From NCBI RefSeq assembly GCF_001984825.2, contig NZ_CP043318.1:930001-994000 (forward strand): a DNA stretch of 64,000 bases, read 5' to 3'. The position numbers and the translations under genes are program-made. Below the pieces are notes generated by a model, which saw only the letters and a program-made list of their open reading frames with translations, did not search any database and was not told the origin of the DNA. Positions within the stretch are counted from its first letter, which is position 1. Each line of letters begins with the position of its first letter. Of this stretch, positions 36,562 through 46,227 are shown in pieces. This stretch comes from Enterobacter chengduensis (GTDB lineage Bacteria; Pseudomonadota; Gammaproteobacteria; Enterobacterales; Enterobacteriaceae).

Positions 36562-39039
36562 ATGTCATCGTCCTCTCACCATAAGCAGGTATTGTCCGGG
36601 ATTGTGCTCGTGCTGTTCGCCGCGATCCCGCCTGCGTGGGCCGATGACGAATTCAACCTGCGGATCCTCGAGCTGGATACCCCGCTAGAAAATACCGCTA
36701 CGCTCAAAAACTTCATTAACGATAACGGCTTGCTGGCAGGAAGCTATCTCACCACCATCGTGTGGGATCGGGACGTCGTGGACAAACGCGTCGTCAACTA
36801 TGTGCTTTCTGACGATAAGCAGCGTCTTCTGCCGGAGCTAACCAAAGCGGACCTGCGTGAATACGGCGTGAACGTCGACGCCGTTCCGGATCTTAAAGAT
36901 CTCGACGACACGACCTGCATCCGGGATATCTCCCATTTTATTGAACATGCTCGCTACGATTACAATCAGGATAACCAGACTCTGACGCTGGTCATTCCGC
37001 AGGTATATCGTAGCCGCGCGGTTGCGGGCGCGATTAACCCGAAATTCTGGGATGACGGCGCCCCGGTGGCGTGGACAAGCTATCAGCTCAGCGGTTCTCA
37101 GCAGCACTACAGCACCGGCCAAACCTCATCCACCTGGCTTGGCCTGACGTCGGGTCTTAATTTCGGCGCGTGGCGGCTGCGTAACAACAGCACCTGGAGT
37201 GATGCCTCGAGCTGGGAAGCCATCGCCACCACCCTTCAGCGCGATATCAAAACGCTCAAAAGCCAGCTTGAGCTGGGCCAGACGTACACCAACAGCGAGC
37301 TGTTCGACAGCGTGCAGATGACCGGCATGACGCTGGAGACGGATACGGCGATGCTGCCGGTTAGCCAGCAGGGGTTTGCGCCCGTCGTGCGGGGGATTGC
37401 CAACAGCGATGCAAAAGTCACCATTAAGCAAAACGGCTACATCCTTTATCAAACCAACGTCTCGCCGGGGCCGTTTGAGATCCGTGACTTAAGCCAGGTT
37501 GCCTCCGGCTCGGATCTGGAGGTGACCGTTGAAGAGGCGGATGGCTCGGAACACAGCTTTATACAGGCCAGCGCCTCGGTGCCGGTGCTCCAGCGCGAGG
37601 GCGGGTTTAAGTATTCGCTGGCGGCCGGACGTTATCGTGGTAATGAAGGGGAGGAGGAGCCTGCCTTCGTGCAGGGCACGGCCATTTATGGCCTGCCGTA
37701 CGGCGTAACGGCCTACACCGGTGCGCAGGGGGCGTCGTTGTATCATGCGCTGCTGCTGGGCGTTGGCGCGGATTTGGGCCGTCTGGGCTCAGCCTCGGTA
37801 GATCTCACCTCCGCCCGAACCGCCTTTGACGACGGGCGTGACGACGCAAACGGACTTTCATGGCGAGCACAATATTCGAAAGATATTCCCGATACGGATA
37901 CCACCGTTACGCTTGCCAGCTACCGCTATTCCACGTCCGGGTTTTATACCTTCCAGGAGGCCATCGATCAGCGCGACAGCGAGATTGATGACGGTATTTA
38001 TACCTATCGCAGAACCAACAACCGCCGAAGCCGCATGCAGGTAAACCTTTCCCAGCAGCTTTCTGACTGGGGCTCGGCGTATCTTAACGGCTATCAGCAG
38101 GACTACTGGGATATGGACGGTCATGAGCGCAGCGTCAGCGCCGGGCTGAGCTCCAGCTGGCGGGATATTACCTGGTCGATAAGCTATAACCTGACCCGCA
38201 CGCCAGATGCCGATACCGATCGGCAACTGGCGCTGAACGTCAACATCCCGTTATCGCGCTGGCTCTCTAACGCGTGGGCTAACTACAGCGTTAATACCGC
38301 AGGCGATGGGTTTGCCTCCCACCAGGTAGGGATCGGCGGTACCGCGCTTGAGGATAACAAGCTGAGCTATAACCTGCAGCAGACCTACGCCAACAAGGAT
38401 ACGGGCTATGGTGCGAGCGTATCAGGACGCTACCGCGGCTCGTCCGGCGAGGTTGGCATGGGGTACAGCTATGGTGGGGATAACCGGCAGTGGAACTACA
38501 GCGCGCAGGGTTCCATCGTGGCCCACGGACAGGGCATTACGCTGGGGCAGCCCGTGCGGGACGCCTTTGCGATTGTCCACATCGACGACGGAGATAACGT
38601 CAACGTTCAGAACGGGCGTGGCATTTATACCGATGCCTTTGGCAATGCGATCGTGCCGTCGCTGACGGCGTACCGACACAATACCCTCACGGTCAACACG
38701 CAGGATCGCAGCGATATTGATATTGATGCGGCAACGTTAGGTCTCGTGCCGACAAAAGGGGCGGCGATACTGGCGACCTTTGACGCCCGCGTTGGGCGTC
38801 GCGCGCTGGTCGCCCTGCGCCACCAGGGGAAACCGGTGCCGTTTGGCGCCATCGTGGCGCTCGATAACACCACCGCGATTGTCGGTGATGAGGGCGAAGT
38901 CTACCTCTCCGGGCTCAAGGGACATACCTCGTTCAGCGCGCAGTGGGGAGAGGCGCACGACGAACAGTGCCATGGGGACATCGATTTGCCGGATGGCAAA
39001 GCCGAGGGAATTATTAACACCGCGGTCAATTGCCGCTGA
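36562..39039 (+). CDS. Outer-membrane fimbrial usher (cluster 2)
   Basis: Usher of 825 residues with a signal peptide (LSGIVLVLFAAIPPAWA), N-terminal domain (DEFNLRILELDTPLEN), barrel and plug (VSPGPFEIRDLSQVASGSDL) and C-terminal domains ending with a Cys pair (EQCHGDID, INTAVNCR). It is clearly distinct from the cluster 1 usher, so the two clusters did not arise by recent duplication. Intact. Confidence 0.93.
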   Translation: MSSSSHHKQVLSGIVLVLFAAIPPAWADDEFNLRILELDTPLENTATLKNFINDNGLLAGSYLTTIVWDRDVVDKRVVNYVLSDDKQRLLPELTKADLREYGVNVDAVPDLKDLDDTTCIRDISHFIEHARYDYNQDNQTLTLVIPQVYRSRAVAGAINPKFWDDGAPVAWTSYQLSGSQQHYSTGQTSSTWLGLTSGLNFGAWRLRNNSTWSDASSWEAIATTLQRDIKTLKSQLELGQTYTNSELFDSVQMTGMTLETDTAMLPVSQQGFAPVVRGIANSDAKVTIKQNGYILYQTNVSPGPFEIRDLSQVASGSDLEVTVEEADGSEHSFIQASASVPVLQREGGFKYSLAAGRYRGNEGEEEPAFVQGTAIYGLPYGVTAYTGAQGASLYHALLLGVGADLGRLGSASVDLTSARTAFDDGRDDANGLSWRAQYSKDIPDTDTTVTLASYRYSTSGFYTFQEAIDQRDSEIDDGIYTYRRTNNRRSRMQVNLSQQLSDWGSAYLNGYQQDYWDMDGHERSVSAGLSSSWRDITWSISYNLTRTPDADTDRQLALNVNIPLSRWLSNAWANYSVNTAGDGFASHQVGIGGTALEDNKLSYNLQQTYANKDTGYGASVSGRYRGSSGEVGMGYSYGGDNRQWNYSAQGSIVAHGQGITLGQPVRDAFAIVHIDDGDNVNVQNGRGIYTDAFGNAIVPSLTAYRHNTLTVNTQDRSDIDIDAATLGLVPTKGAAILATFDARVGRRALVALRHQGKPVPFGAIVALDNTTAIVGDEGEVYLSGLKGHTSFSAQWGEAHDEQCHGDIDLPDGKAEGIINTAVNCR

Positions 39040-39050
39040 AGCAGGAGTAA

Positions 39051-40049
39051 ATGCGCGTGAATATGCTGGTTAGAAGCTTTATCTCAGTCGTCGTGCTGGC
39101 ATCCGCCTTGTTGATCCATCCGGCTTTTGCCGAATGTTCCTTCAGCGGTGGGGAAGGCGGCGTCGTGACCTTTCAAATTCCTCAGACCATTATTCTCGAC
39201 CCCGATACGCCTGTCGGCACCATCATCTATGACAATAACGTCGAAAGCGACCTCATCACGATACACTGCGGTGGCGCAGACGAGAGGATCCGACGCGGCT
39301 ATTTAACCCTGACGGACGCCGACGCCCGCGAGGACGTTTTGCCCGGGGTTTATAAAACCAACCTGCCGGGTATTGGTATCCGCGCGGCTGCCTCGACCGA
39401 GCGGCTCCCCGTCTACACTGAGGATGATTTAGTGCGTCCCTGGCAATATTACGGTTCCATTCATGGCTATTCTGATAATACGGTTACCTTTCGCGCCGCC
39501 GCCCAGCTGGTGGTGATCGGTAAAGTTCAGGAAGGGGATGTGGATACCTCGCGCCTGACCGCGCAGGATACGCTAGGCGGGGCCGTGATTGGCGAAATGC
39601 GTTTTTCGCCCACCAGCGTTCATATCGTAACCAACACCTGTAACCTGGTTGACCGTAACATTTATGTCCCGCTCAAAACGGTCAACTCGCAGGATTTTGT
39701 TGGAGACTACTCCGACATACTGACTGACAGCAGCTTTAAAATTGCAATAAACGACTGCAGGGCGGGGACGAAGGTGGATTATCAGTTTGTCAGCTCGCGA
39801 TCGACGGGGCTGATTAACGACAATATTCTGGACATTGCCTCCGGCGATGCCGCCGCCCAGGGATTAGGCATTCAACTTCTCGACAACAATAACAATGTGC
39901 TGCAGTTCGACCAGACCTATACCGCGTTAACCACCACGGAGGACAACGCGCCCGTGGAGATCCCCCTTAAGGCGCGCTATGTCAAAATGGGGCCGATCAG
40001 ACCCGGAAAAGTCGAAGCTGTCGCCACGTTCGAGCTGTTTTATCGCTAA
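39051..40049 (+). CDS. Fimbrial adhesin (cluster 2)
   Basis: 332 residues with a signal peptide (SVVVLASALLIHPAFA), an N-terminal domain with the Cys pair FAECSFSGG and IHCGGADE, and a C-terminal pilin domain with TNTCNLVD, INDCRAG and the final FELFYR. CAGGAG precedes the ATG by 4 bases. It is last in the cluster, the position of the tip adhesin. Ligand unknown. Confidence 0.87.
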   Translation: MRVNMLVRSFISVVVLASALLIHPAFAECSFSGGEGGVVTFQIPQTIILDPDTPVGTIIYDNNVESDLITIHCGGADERIRRGYLTLTDADAREDVLPGVYKTNLPGIGIRAAASTERLPVYTEDDLVRPWQYYGSIHGYSDNTVTFRAAAQLVVIGKVQEGDVDTSRLTAQDTLGGAVIGEMRFSPTSVHIVTNTCNLVDRNIYVPLKTVNSQDFVGDYSDILTDSSFKIAINDCRAGTKVDYQFVSSRSTGLINDNILDIASGDAAAQGLGIQLLDNNNNVLQFDQTYTALTTTEDNAPVEIPLKARYVKMGPIRPGKVEAVATFELFYR

Positions 40050-40057
40050 TGCTACCC

Positions 40058-40076
40058 ACCCGCTGCGGCGGGTTTT
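40058..40076 (+). terminator. Terminator after fimbrial cluster 2
   Basis: ACCCGC-TGCG-GCGGGT followed by TTTT, 9 bases after the adhesin stop codon. Confidence 0.8.
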
Positions 40077-40200
40077 GGCGATCCTTTCGCTAACATCATT
40101 AACCCCCTGTTTTCATCTGGTTATTTCTTAATCCCTTAATTCTCGTAGGGCCGCTTATTGCTTGCTATGCAACCGGCGTTTCGCCTATTATTCTTGCGCT

Positions 40201-40232
40201 CATAATAATAATTCTCGTTTACGTTATCATTC
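40201..40232 (+). promoter_or_regulatory. Fur-box-like site upstream of fhuA
   Basis: CATAATAATAATTCTCG followed by ACGTTATCATTC gives several imperfect GATAAT/ATTATC hexamers, and the arrangement is close to the known E. coli fhuA Fur site. It lies 23-54 bases before the fhuA start. Repression by Fe-Fur is expected. Confidence 0.65.
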
Positions 40233-40254
40233 ACTTTCACATCAGAGATTCAAC

Positions 40255-42510
40255 ATGGCGCTTTCCAATACTGCTCAGCCCATTAACACGTCGCGGCGTA
40301 AAATCGCGATCGTCGTCGCCACAGCGGTTGCCGGCATGTCGGCGTATGCACATGCTGCCGAAACCCCGAAAAAAGAAGAAACCATTACGGTAACGGCCGC
40401 ACCAGCAGCACAGGAAAGTGCGTGGGGACCTGCTGCGACGATTGCGGCAAGACAGTCTGCTACCGGCACGAAAACAGACACGCCAATCCAGAAGGTGCCG
40501 CAGTCTATTTCTGTCGTCACGGCCGAAGAGATGGCGCTGCACCAGCCTCGCTCGGTGAAAGAAGCCCTGAGCTATACGCCGGGCGTAGCGGTCGGCACGC
40601 GCGGTGCGTCGAATACCTATGACTATCTGGTGATTCGCGGCTTTGCGGCCGACGGTCAGAGCCAGAACAATTACCTCGACGGCATGAAGATGCAGGGCAA
40701 CTTCTATAACGACGCGGTGATTGATCCCTACATGCTGGAGCGCGCCGAAATCATGCGCGGTCCGGTTTCCGTTCTGTACGGCAAAAGCAGCCCCGGCGGT
40801 TTGCTGAATATGGTAAGCAAGCGCCCAACCACCGAACCGCTGAAAGAAATTCAGTTCAAGATGGGCACCGACAGCCTGTTCCAGACCGGCTTTGACTTCA
40901 GCGATGCAATTGACGATGACGGCGTTTACTCATACCGTCTGACGGGCGTTGCGCGTTCGAATAACTCGCAGCAGGAGGGGAAAGGCGAGCAGCGTTATGC
41001 TATCGCGCCATCGTTCTCCTGGCGTCCGGACGACAAAACGACCTTCACGTTCCTCTCTTACTTCCAGAACGAGCCTGAAACGGGCTACTACGGCTGGCTG
41101 CCAAAAGAGGGGACGGTCGATCCGCTGCCAAACGGCGATCGTCTGCCGACAAACTTCAACGAAGGCGCGAAGAACAACACCTATTCCCGTAACCAGAAAA
41201 TGGTGGGATATAGCTTCGACCACGAATTCAACGATACCTTTACCGTGCGCCAGAACCTGCGCTATGCGCAGAATAAAACCTCGCAAAACAGCGTTTACGG
41301 CTACGGCATGTGTTCCGATCCGCTTTACTCGAGCAATCCGGCATCCAGCCCTTGCGCGAGCGTTCCTCAGTCGCAGTGGGGACACACGCTGACTCGTCAG
41401 TATGTAATTGATAACGAGAAGCTGGAAAACTTCACTGTTGATACGCAGCTGCAGAGCAAGTTCGCGACGGGTTCTGTCGATCATACTCTGCTGACGGGCG
41501 TTGATTTCATGCGCATGCGCAATGACATTGATTCGTGGTTTGGCTATGCCGGCTCCGTTCCTCCCTCTGATATCTACAACCTCGATCGTAGCGACTTCGA
41601 TTTCGGTTCTCATCCTGGACCGTCAGGCGCCTATCAGGTGCTGAACAAGCAAAAGCAGACCGGTATTTATGCCCAGGATCAGATCGAGTGGGATAAAGTC
41701 CTGGTGACGCTGGGCGGTCGTTATGACTGGGCCAATCAGGAGTCTTACAACCGCGTGTTGAATACCACCTCCGCGCGTGATGACACTCAGTTTACCTGGC
41801 GTGGCGGCGTTAACTACCTGTTTGATAACGGTGTCACCCCTTACTTCAGCTACAGTGAGTCGTTTGAACCGGCTTCTCAGACCGGAGCGAACGGCAACGT
41901 CTTTGCACCGTCTAAAGGCAAGCAGTACGAAGCGGGCGTGAAATACGTGCCGAACGACCGTCCGATTGTTGTCACCGGTGCGGTATACCAGCTGACCAAA
42001 ACCAATAACCTGATGGCGGACCCTGCGGGATCCTTCTTCTCCGTTGAAGGCGGTGAAATCCGCGCGCGTGGCGTTGAGCTGGAAGCGAAAGCGGCGCTGT
42101 CGGCGAGCGTGAACGTCGTCGGTTCCTATACCTATACCGATGCGGAATACACCACCGATACGAACTACAAAGGCAATACGCCTGCCCAGGTGCCGAAACA
42201 CATGGCATCCGTGTGGGGTGATTACACGATGTTTGATGGCCCACTGTCCGGCCTGACGCTGGGTACCGGCGTTCGCTACACCGGCTCCAGCAAAGGCGAT
42301 CCGGCGAACACCTTCACGGTAGGCAGCTACACCGTGGTTGATGCGCTGGTCAGATACGATCTGGCGCGCGTGGGCATGGCTGGCTCGAACGTGGCGCTGC
42401 ACGTGAACAACCTGTTCGATCGCGAGTACGTTGCCAGCTGCTTCAACACCTACGGCTGCTTCTGGGGTGCTGAACGTCAGGTTGTCGCCACTGCGACCTT
42501 CCGCTTCTAA
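40255..42510 (+). CDS. fhuA: Ferrichrome outer-membrane receptor FhuA
   Basis: TonB-dependent ferrichrome porin of 751 residues from the ATG at 40255. The signal peptide (IAIVVATAVAGMSAYAHA) is followed by a TonB box (EETITVTAAP), the plug domain (QKVPQSISVVTAEEM; LERAEIMRGPVSVLYGKSS) and a 22-strand barrel ending VATATFRF. Exposed loop 4 keeps the disulphide Cys pair but differs strongly from E. coli. In E. coli FhuA is the receptor of phages T1, T5 and phi80 and of colicin M, so that loop may set phage range. First gene of fhuACDB. Confidence 0.97.
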   Translation: MALSNTAQPINTSRRKIAIVVATAVAGMSAYAHAAETPKKEETITVTAAPAAQESAWGPAATIAARQSATGTKTDTPIQKVPQSISVVTAEEMALHQPRSVKEALSYTPGVAVGTRGASNTYDYLVIRGFAADGQSQNNYLDGMKMQGNFYNDAVIDPYMLERAEIMRGPVSVLYGKSSPGGLLNMVSKRPTTEPLKEIQFKMGTDSLFQTGFDFSDAIDDDGVYSYRLTGVARSNNSQQEGKGEQRYAIAPSFSWRPDDKTTFTFLSYFQNEPETGYYGWLPKEGTVDPLPNGDRLPTNFNEGAKNNTYSRNQKMVGYSFDHEFNDTFTVRQNLRYAQNKTSQNSVYGYGMCSDPLYSSNPASSPCASVPQSQWGHTLTRQYVIDNEKLENFTVDTQLQSKFATGSVDHTLLTGVDFMRMRNDIDSWFGYAGSVPPSDIYNLDRSDFDFGSHPGPSGAYQVLNKQKQTGIYAQDQIEWDKVLVTLGGRYDWANQESYNRVLNTTSARDDTQFTWRGGVNYLFDNGVTPYFSYSESFEPASQTGANGNVFAPSKGKQYEAGVKYVPNDRPIVVTGAVYQLTKTNNLMADPAGSFFSVEGGEIRARGVELEAKAALSASVNVVGSYTYTDAEYTTDTNYKGNTPAQVPKHMASVWGDYTMFDGPLSGLTLGTGVRYTGSSKGDPANTFTVGSYTVVDALVRYDLARVGMAGSNVALHVNNLFDREYVASCFNTYGCFWGAERQVVATATFRF

Positions 42511-42519
42511 CCGCTCTTT

Positions 42520-42545
42520 GGGCACGGTTCGCCGTGCCCTTTTTA
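42520..42545 (+). terminator. Terminator between fhuA and fhuC
   Basis: GGGCACGG-TTCG-CCGTGCCC with a following TTTTT is a strong tetraloop terminator, 9 bases after fhuA and 15 bases before fhuC. It probably lowers fhuCDB expression relative to fhuA. Confidence 0.85.
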
Positions 42546-42560
42546 TTTAAGTTGGCTGAT

Positions 42561-43358
42561 ATGCAGGATAATCAAACGCAATCCGACACCACCTTCACGC
42601 TCAATCATCTCTCCTTTCGCGTACCCGGACGCACGCTGCTGCATCCGCTCTCTCTGACGTTCCCGGCCGGTAAAGTGACGGGCCTGATTGGCCACAACGG
42701 CTCCGGTAAATCCACGCTGCTCAAGATGCTGGGGCGCCATCAGCCGCCGTCTGAAGGGGATATCCTGCTGGATGACCAGCCGCTGGAGAGCTGGAGCAGC
42801 AAGGCCTTTGCGCGCAAAGTGGCCTATCTGCCGCAGCAGCTGCCGCAGGCGGAAGGGATGACGGTACGCGAGCTGGTGGCGATTGGGCGCTATCCGTGGC
42901 ACGGGGCGCTGGGACGCTTTGGCGTGGCCGACCGGGAGAAAGTGGAAGAGGCGATTGCGCTGGTGGGGCTAAAGCCGCTGGCGCACCGTCTGGTGGATAG
43001 CCTGTCCGGCGGCGAGCGTCAGCGGGCGTGGATTGCGATGCTGGTGGCGCAGGACAGTCGCTGCCTGCTGCTGGATGAACCCACCTCTGCGCTGGATATT
43101 GCCCATCAGGTCGACGTGCTGGCGCTGGTACATCGCTTAAGCCAGCAGCGCGGCCTGACGGTTATTGCGGTCCTGCACGATATCAACATGGCGGCGCGCT
43201 ACTGCGATTATCTTGTGGCGCTGCGCGGCGGCGAAATGATTGCCCAGGGCACGCCGTCAGAGCTGATGCGCAGCGATACGCTGGAACATATTTACGGTAT
43301 TCCGATGGGTATTCTGCCTCACCCTGCCGGGGCTGCACCGGTGAGCTTCGTCTACTGA
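42561..43358 (+). CDS. fhuC: Ferrichrome ABC transporter ATP-binding protein FhuC
   Basis: ATPase of the ferrichrome importer, 265 residues as in E. coli. Walker A IGHNGSGKSTLL, Q-loop YLPQQLPQAEGM, signature LSGGERQRAW and Walker B LLLDEPTSALD are intact. The ATG at 42561 was chosen over an in-frame upstream start, which lies within the terminator hairpin. Its stop overlaps the fhuD start by one base. Confidence 0.97.
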   Translation: MQDNQTQSDTTFTLNHLSFRVPGRTLLHPLSLTFPAGKVTGLIGHNGSGKSTLLKMLGRHQPPSEGDILLDDQPLESWSSKAFARKVAYLPQQLPQAEGMTVRELVAIGRYPWHGALGRFGVADREKVEEAIALVGLKPLAHRLVDSLSGGERQRAWIAMLVAQDSRCLLLDEPTSALDIAHQVDVLALVHRLSQQRGLTVIAVLHDINMAARYCDYLVALRGGEMIAQGTPSELMRSDTLEHIYGIPMGILPHPAGAAPVSFVY

Positions 43359-44245
43359 TGCTGGACAACATGCGCATTAGCCGCCGTCGCCTGCTGACGG
43401 CGATGGCCCTCTCACCGCTGCTGTTAAAAATGAATACGGCGCGTGCCGCCGTCGATCCACACCGCATCGTGGCCCTGGAGTGGCTGCCGGTCGAGCTGAT
43501 GATGGCGCTCGGCGTGACGCCCTACGGCGTGGCGGATATTCCCAACTATAACCTCTGGGTGAACGAGCCGAAGCTGCCGGACTCGGTGATCGACATCGGC
43601 CTGCGTACGGAGCCAAACCTTGAGCTGCTTACCCAGATGAAACCCTCGTTCCTGTTCTGGTCTGCGGGCTATGGCCCGTCAGAAGAGATCATGGCGCGCA
43701 TTGCGCCGGGGCGCGGTTTTTCCTTTAGCGACGGTAAAAAACCGCTGACCGTGGCGAAAAAATCCATAAACGAGATGGCGCATTTCCTCAACCGCGAGGG
43801 GGAGGCCAGAAAGCATCTCGACGAATTTGACGCTTTGATTGACTCGCTTAAGCCGCGCTTCGCGCACCGGGGCGATCGCCCGCTGCTGATGGTAACGCTG
43901 CTGGATGCCCGCCATGTGCTGGTCTTCGGTAAAAACTGCCTGTTCCAGGAGGTGCTGGACAGCTTCGGCATTCGCAACGCCTGGGAAGGGGAGATGACCT
44001 TCTGGGGCAGTACCGCCGTGGGGATCGATCGTCTGGCGGCGTTTCGCGATGTGGACGTGCTGTGCTTCGACCACGGCAACGAACGCGACATGCAGGCCCT
44101 GATGGCGACGCCGCTCTGGCAGGCGATGCCGTTCGTGCGCGAGGGGCGCTTCCAGCGCGCGCCCGCAGTGTGGTTTTACGGCGCGACGCTGTCGGCCATG
44201 CATTTTGCCCGCGTGCTGGATAACGCGCTGGGAGGCAAATCATGA
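43358..44245 (+). CDS. fhuD: Ferrichrome periplasmic binding protein FhuD
   Basis: Periplasmic hydroxamate-siderophore binding protein, 295 residues. The signal has a basic n-region ISRRRLL followed by TAMALSPLLLKMNTARA; the binding-protein fold shows VALEWLPVELMMALGV and FWSAGYGPS. Its start codon overlaps the fhuC stop and its end overlaps fhuB by 4 bases. Confidence 0.97.
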   Translation: MLDNMRISRRRLLTAMALSPLLLKMNTARAAVDPHRIVALEWLPVELMMALGVTPYGVADIPNYNLWVNEPKLPDSVIDIGLRTEPNLELLTQMKPSFLFWSAGYGPSEEIMARIAPGRGFSFSDGKKPLTVAKKSINEMAHFLNREGEARKHLDEFDALIDSLKPRFAHRGDRPLLMVTLLDARHVLVFGKNCLFQEVLDSFGIRNAWEGEMTFWGSTAVGIDRLAAFRDVDVLCFDHGNERDMQALMATPLWQAMPFVREGRFQRAPAVWFYGATLSAMHFARVLDNALGGKS

Positions 44246-46224
44246 GTCAGCGTATTGCCCGTTTCCCGCTGCTGCTGCTGTCCGCGCTTTTGCTGGCCGC
44301 GCTGGTGCTCACCGGGTTCAATCTCTCGACGGCGTTACCGCGCGCGCAGTGGGGCGTCGCGCTGGCCTCGCCGGATATCGACAATATTCAGCAGATGCTG
44401 TTCCACTACAGCCTGCTGCCGCGTCTGGCGATCTCCCTTTTGGTCGGGGCCGGTTTAGGGCTGGTGGGCGTGCTGTTCCAGCAGGTTTTACGCAACCCGC
44501 TGGCGGAGCCGACCACGCTCGGCGTCGCGACCGGGGCGCAGCTTGGGATCACCGTCACGACGCTGTGGGCATTGCCCGGCGCGTTAACCTCGCAGTTTGC
44601 GGCCCTCGCGGGGGCGTGTGTCGTGGGGGCACTGGTCTTTGGCGTGGCCTGGGGGAAACGCCTTTCGCCGGTTACGCTGATCCTGGCCGGGCTGGTGGTC
44701 AGCCTCTATTGCGGGGCGATAAATCAGCTGCTGGTGCTGTTCCATCACGACCAGCTGCAAAGCATGTTCTTGTGGAGTACCGGCACCCTTACCCAGACCG
44801 ACTGGAGCGTTGTTGAGCGCCTGTGGCCGCAGCTGGTTGGTGGCGCGCTGCTGACGCTGCTGCTGCTGCGTCCGTTAACGCTGATGGGGCTGGATGATGG
44901 CGTGGCGCGTAACCTGGGCCTGGCGTTATCACTGGCGCGTCTGGCGGCGCTGGCGCTGGCGATTGTGCTCAGCGCGCTGCTGGTGAATGCGGTGGGGATT
45001 ATCGGCTTTATCGGGCTGTTTGCGCCGCTGCTGGCGAAAATGCTCGGGGCGCGTCGCCTTCTGGCGCGTCTGATGCTGGCTCCGCTGATCGGGGCGCTGA
45101 TCCTCTGGCTTTCCGATCAAATTATTCTCTGGCTGGCCCGCGTCTGGATGGAAGTTTCTACGGGCTCGGTGACGGCGCTAATCGGTGCGCCGCTGCTGCT
45201 GTGGCTGCTGCCGCGTCTGCGCAGCATCAGCGCGCCCGCGATGGATGCGGGCGATAAGGTTTACGCCGAGCGCCAGTCCGTGCTGTGGTTTAGCCTTGCG
45301 GGCCTGGCCGTGCTGTTGCTGGCTTCCTTTGCGGCGCTCGCTTTCGGGCGCGATGCAACCGGCTGGCACTGGGCCACGGGAGATTTACTCAATGAACTGC
45401 TGCAGTGGCGCTGGCCGCGCATCTTCGCTGCGCTGATCGCGGGGGTGATGCTGGCGGTGGCGGGCTGTATTATTCAGCGTCTGACCGGCAACCCGATGGC
45501 GAGCCCTGAAGTGCTGGGGATCAGCTCCGGCGCCGCCTTTGGCGTGGTGCTAATGCTGTTCTTCGTGCCGGGTAACGCGTTTGGCTGGCTGATGCCTGCC
45601 GGGAGTATCGGTGCGGCAGTCACGCTGATGATTATCCTGATAGCCTCCGGTCGCGGCGGGTTTTCGCCACACCGCATGCTGCTGGCTGGGATGGCGCTCA
45701 GCACCGCCTTTACCATGCTGCTGATGATGCTGCAGGCCAGCGGCGATCCGCGTATGGCGAAGATCCTGACCTGGATTTCCGGCTCGACGTACAACGCCAC
45801 CGGCAGCCAGGTGCTCTGGTCCGGAAGCGTGATGCTCGTGCTGCTGGCGATGGTGCCGCTGTGCCGCCGCTGGATGACCATTCTGCCGCTCGGCGGGGAA
45901 ACCGCGCGCGCGGTGGGAATGGCGCTGACGCCAGCCCGCGTCGCGCTGCTGCTGCTCGCTGCGTGCCTGACGGCGACGGCAACCATGACCATTGGCCCGC
46001 TGAGTTTCGTCGGATTAATGGCACCGCACATTGCCAGAATGATGGGATTCCGCCGGACGATGCCGCATATCGTGATGTCGGCCCTGACGGGCGGGGTAAT
46101 GCTGGTGCTGGCGGACTGGTGCGGAAGAATGGTGCTGTTCCCGTACCAGATCCCGGCGGGGCTGCTGTCGACCTTTATCGGCGCGCCGTATTTTATTTAT
46201 CTGTTGAGAAAGCAGAGCCGGTAA
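44242..46224 (+). CDS. fhuB: Ferrichrome ABC transporter permease FhuB
   Basis: Inner-membrane permease of 660 residues formed by two fused FecCD-type halves (about 1-330 and 331-660), each with ~10 helices. Each half has the coupling-loop region (LAEPTTLGVATGAQLG in the first; MASPEVLGISSGAAFG in the second). The internal duplication is normal for FhuB. Last gene of the operon. Confidence 0.97.
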   Translation: MSQRIARFPLLLLSALLLAALVLTGFNLSTALPRAQWGVALASPDIDNIQQMLFHYSLLPRLAISLLVGAGLGLVGVLFQQVLRNPLAEPTTLGVATGAQLGITVTTLWALPGALTSQFAALAGACVVGALVFGVAWGKRLSPVTLILAGLVVSLYCGAINQLLVLFHHDQLQSMFLWSTGTLTQTDWSVVERLWPQLVGGALLTLLLLRPLTLMGLDDGVARNLGLALSLARLAALALAIVLSALLVNAVGIIGFIGLFAPLLAKMLGARRLLARLMLAPLIGALILWLSDQIILWLARVWMEVSTGSVTALIGAPLLLWLLPRLRSISAPAMDAGDKVYAERQSVLWFSLAGLAVLLLASFAALAFGRDATGWHWATGDLLNELLQWRWPRIFAALIAGVMLAVAGCIIQRLTGNPMASPEVLGISSGAAFGVVLMLFFVPGNAFGWLMPAGSIGAAVTLMIILIASGRGGFSPHRMLLAGMALSTAFTMLLMMLQASGDPRMAKILTWISGSTYNATGSQVLWSGSVMLVLLAMVPLCRRWMTILPLGGETARAVGMALTPARVALLLLAACLTATATMTIGPLSFVGLMAPHIARMMGFRRTMPHIVMSALTGGVMLVLADWCGRMVLFPYQIPAGLLSTFIGAPYFIYLLRKQSR

Positions 46225-46227
46225 TAA

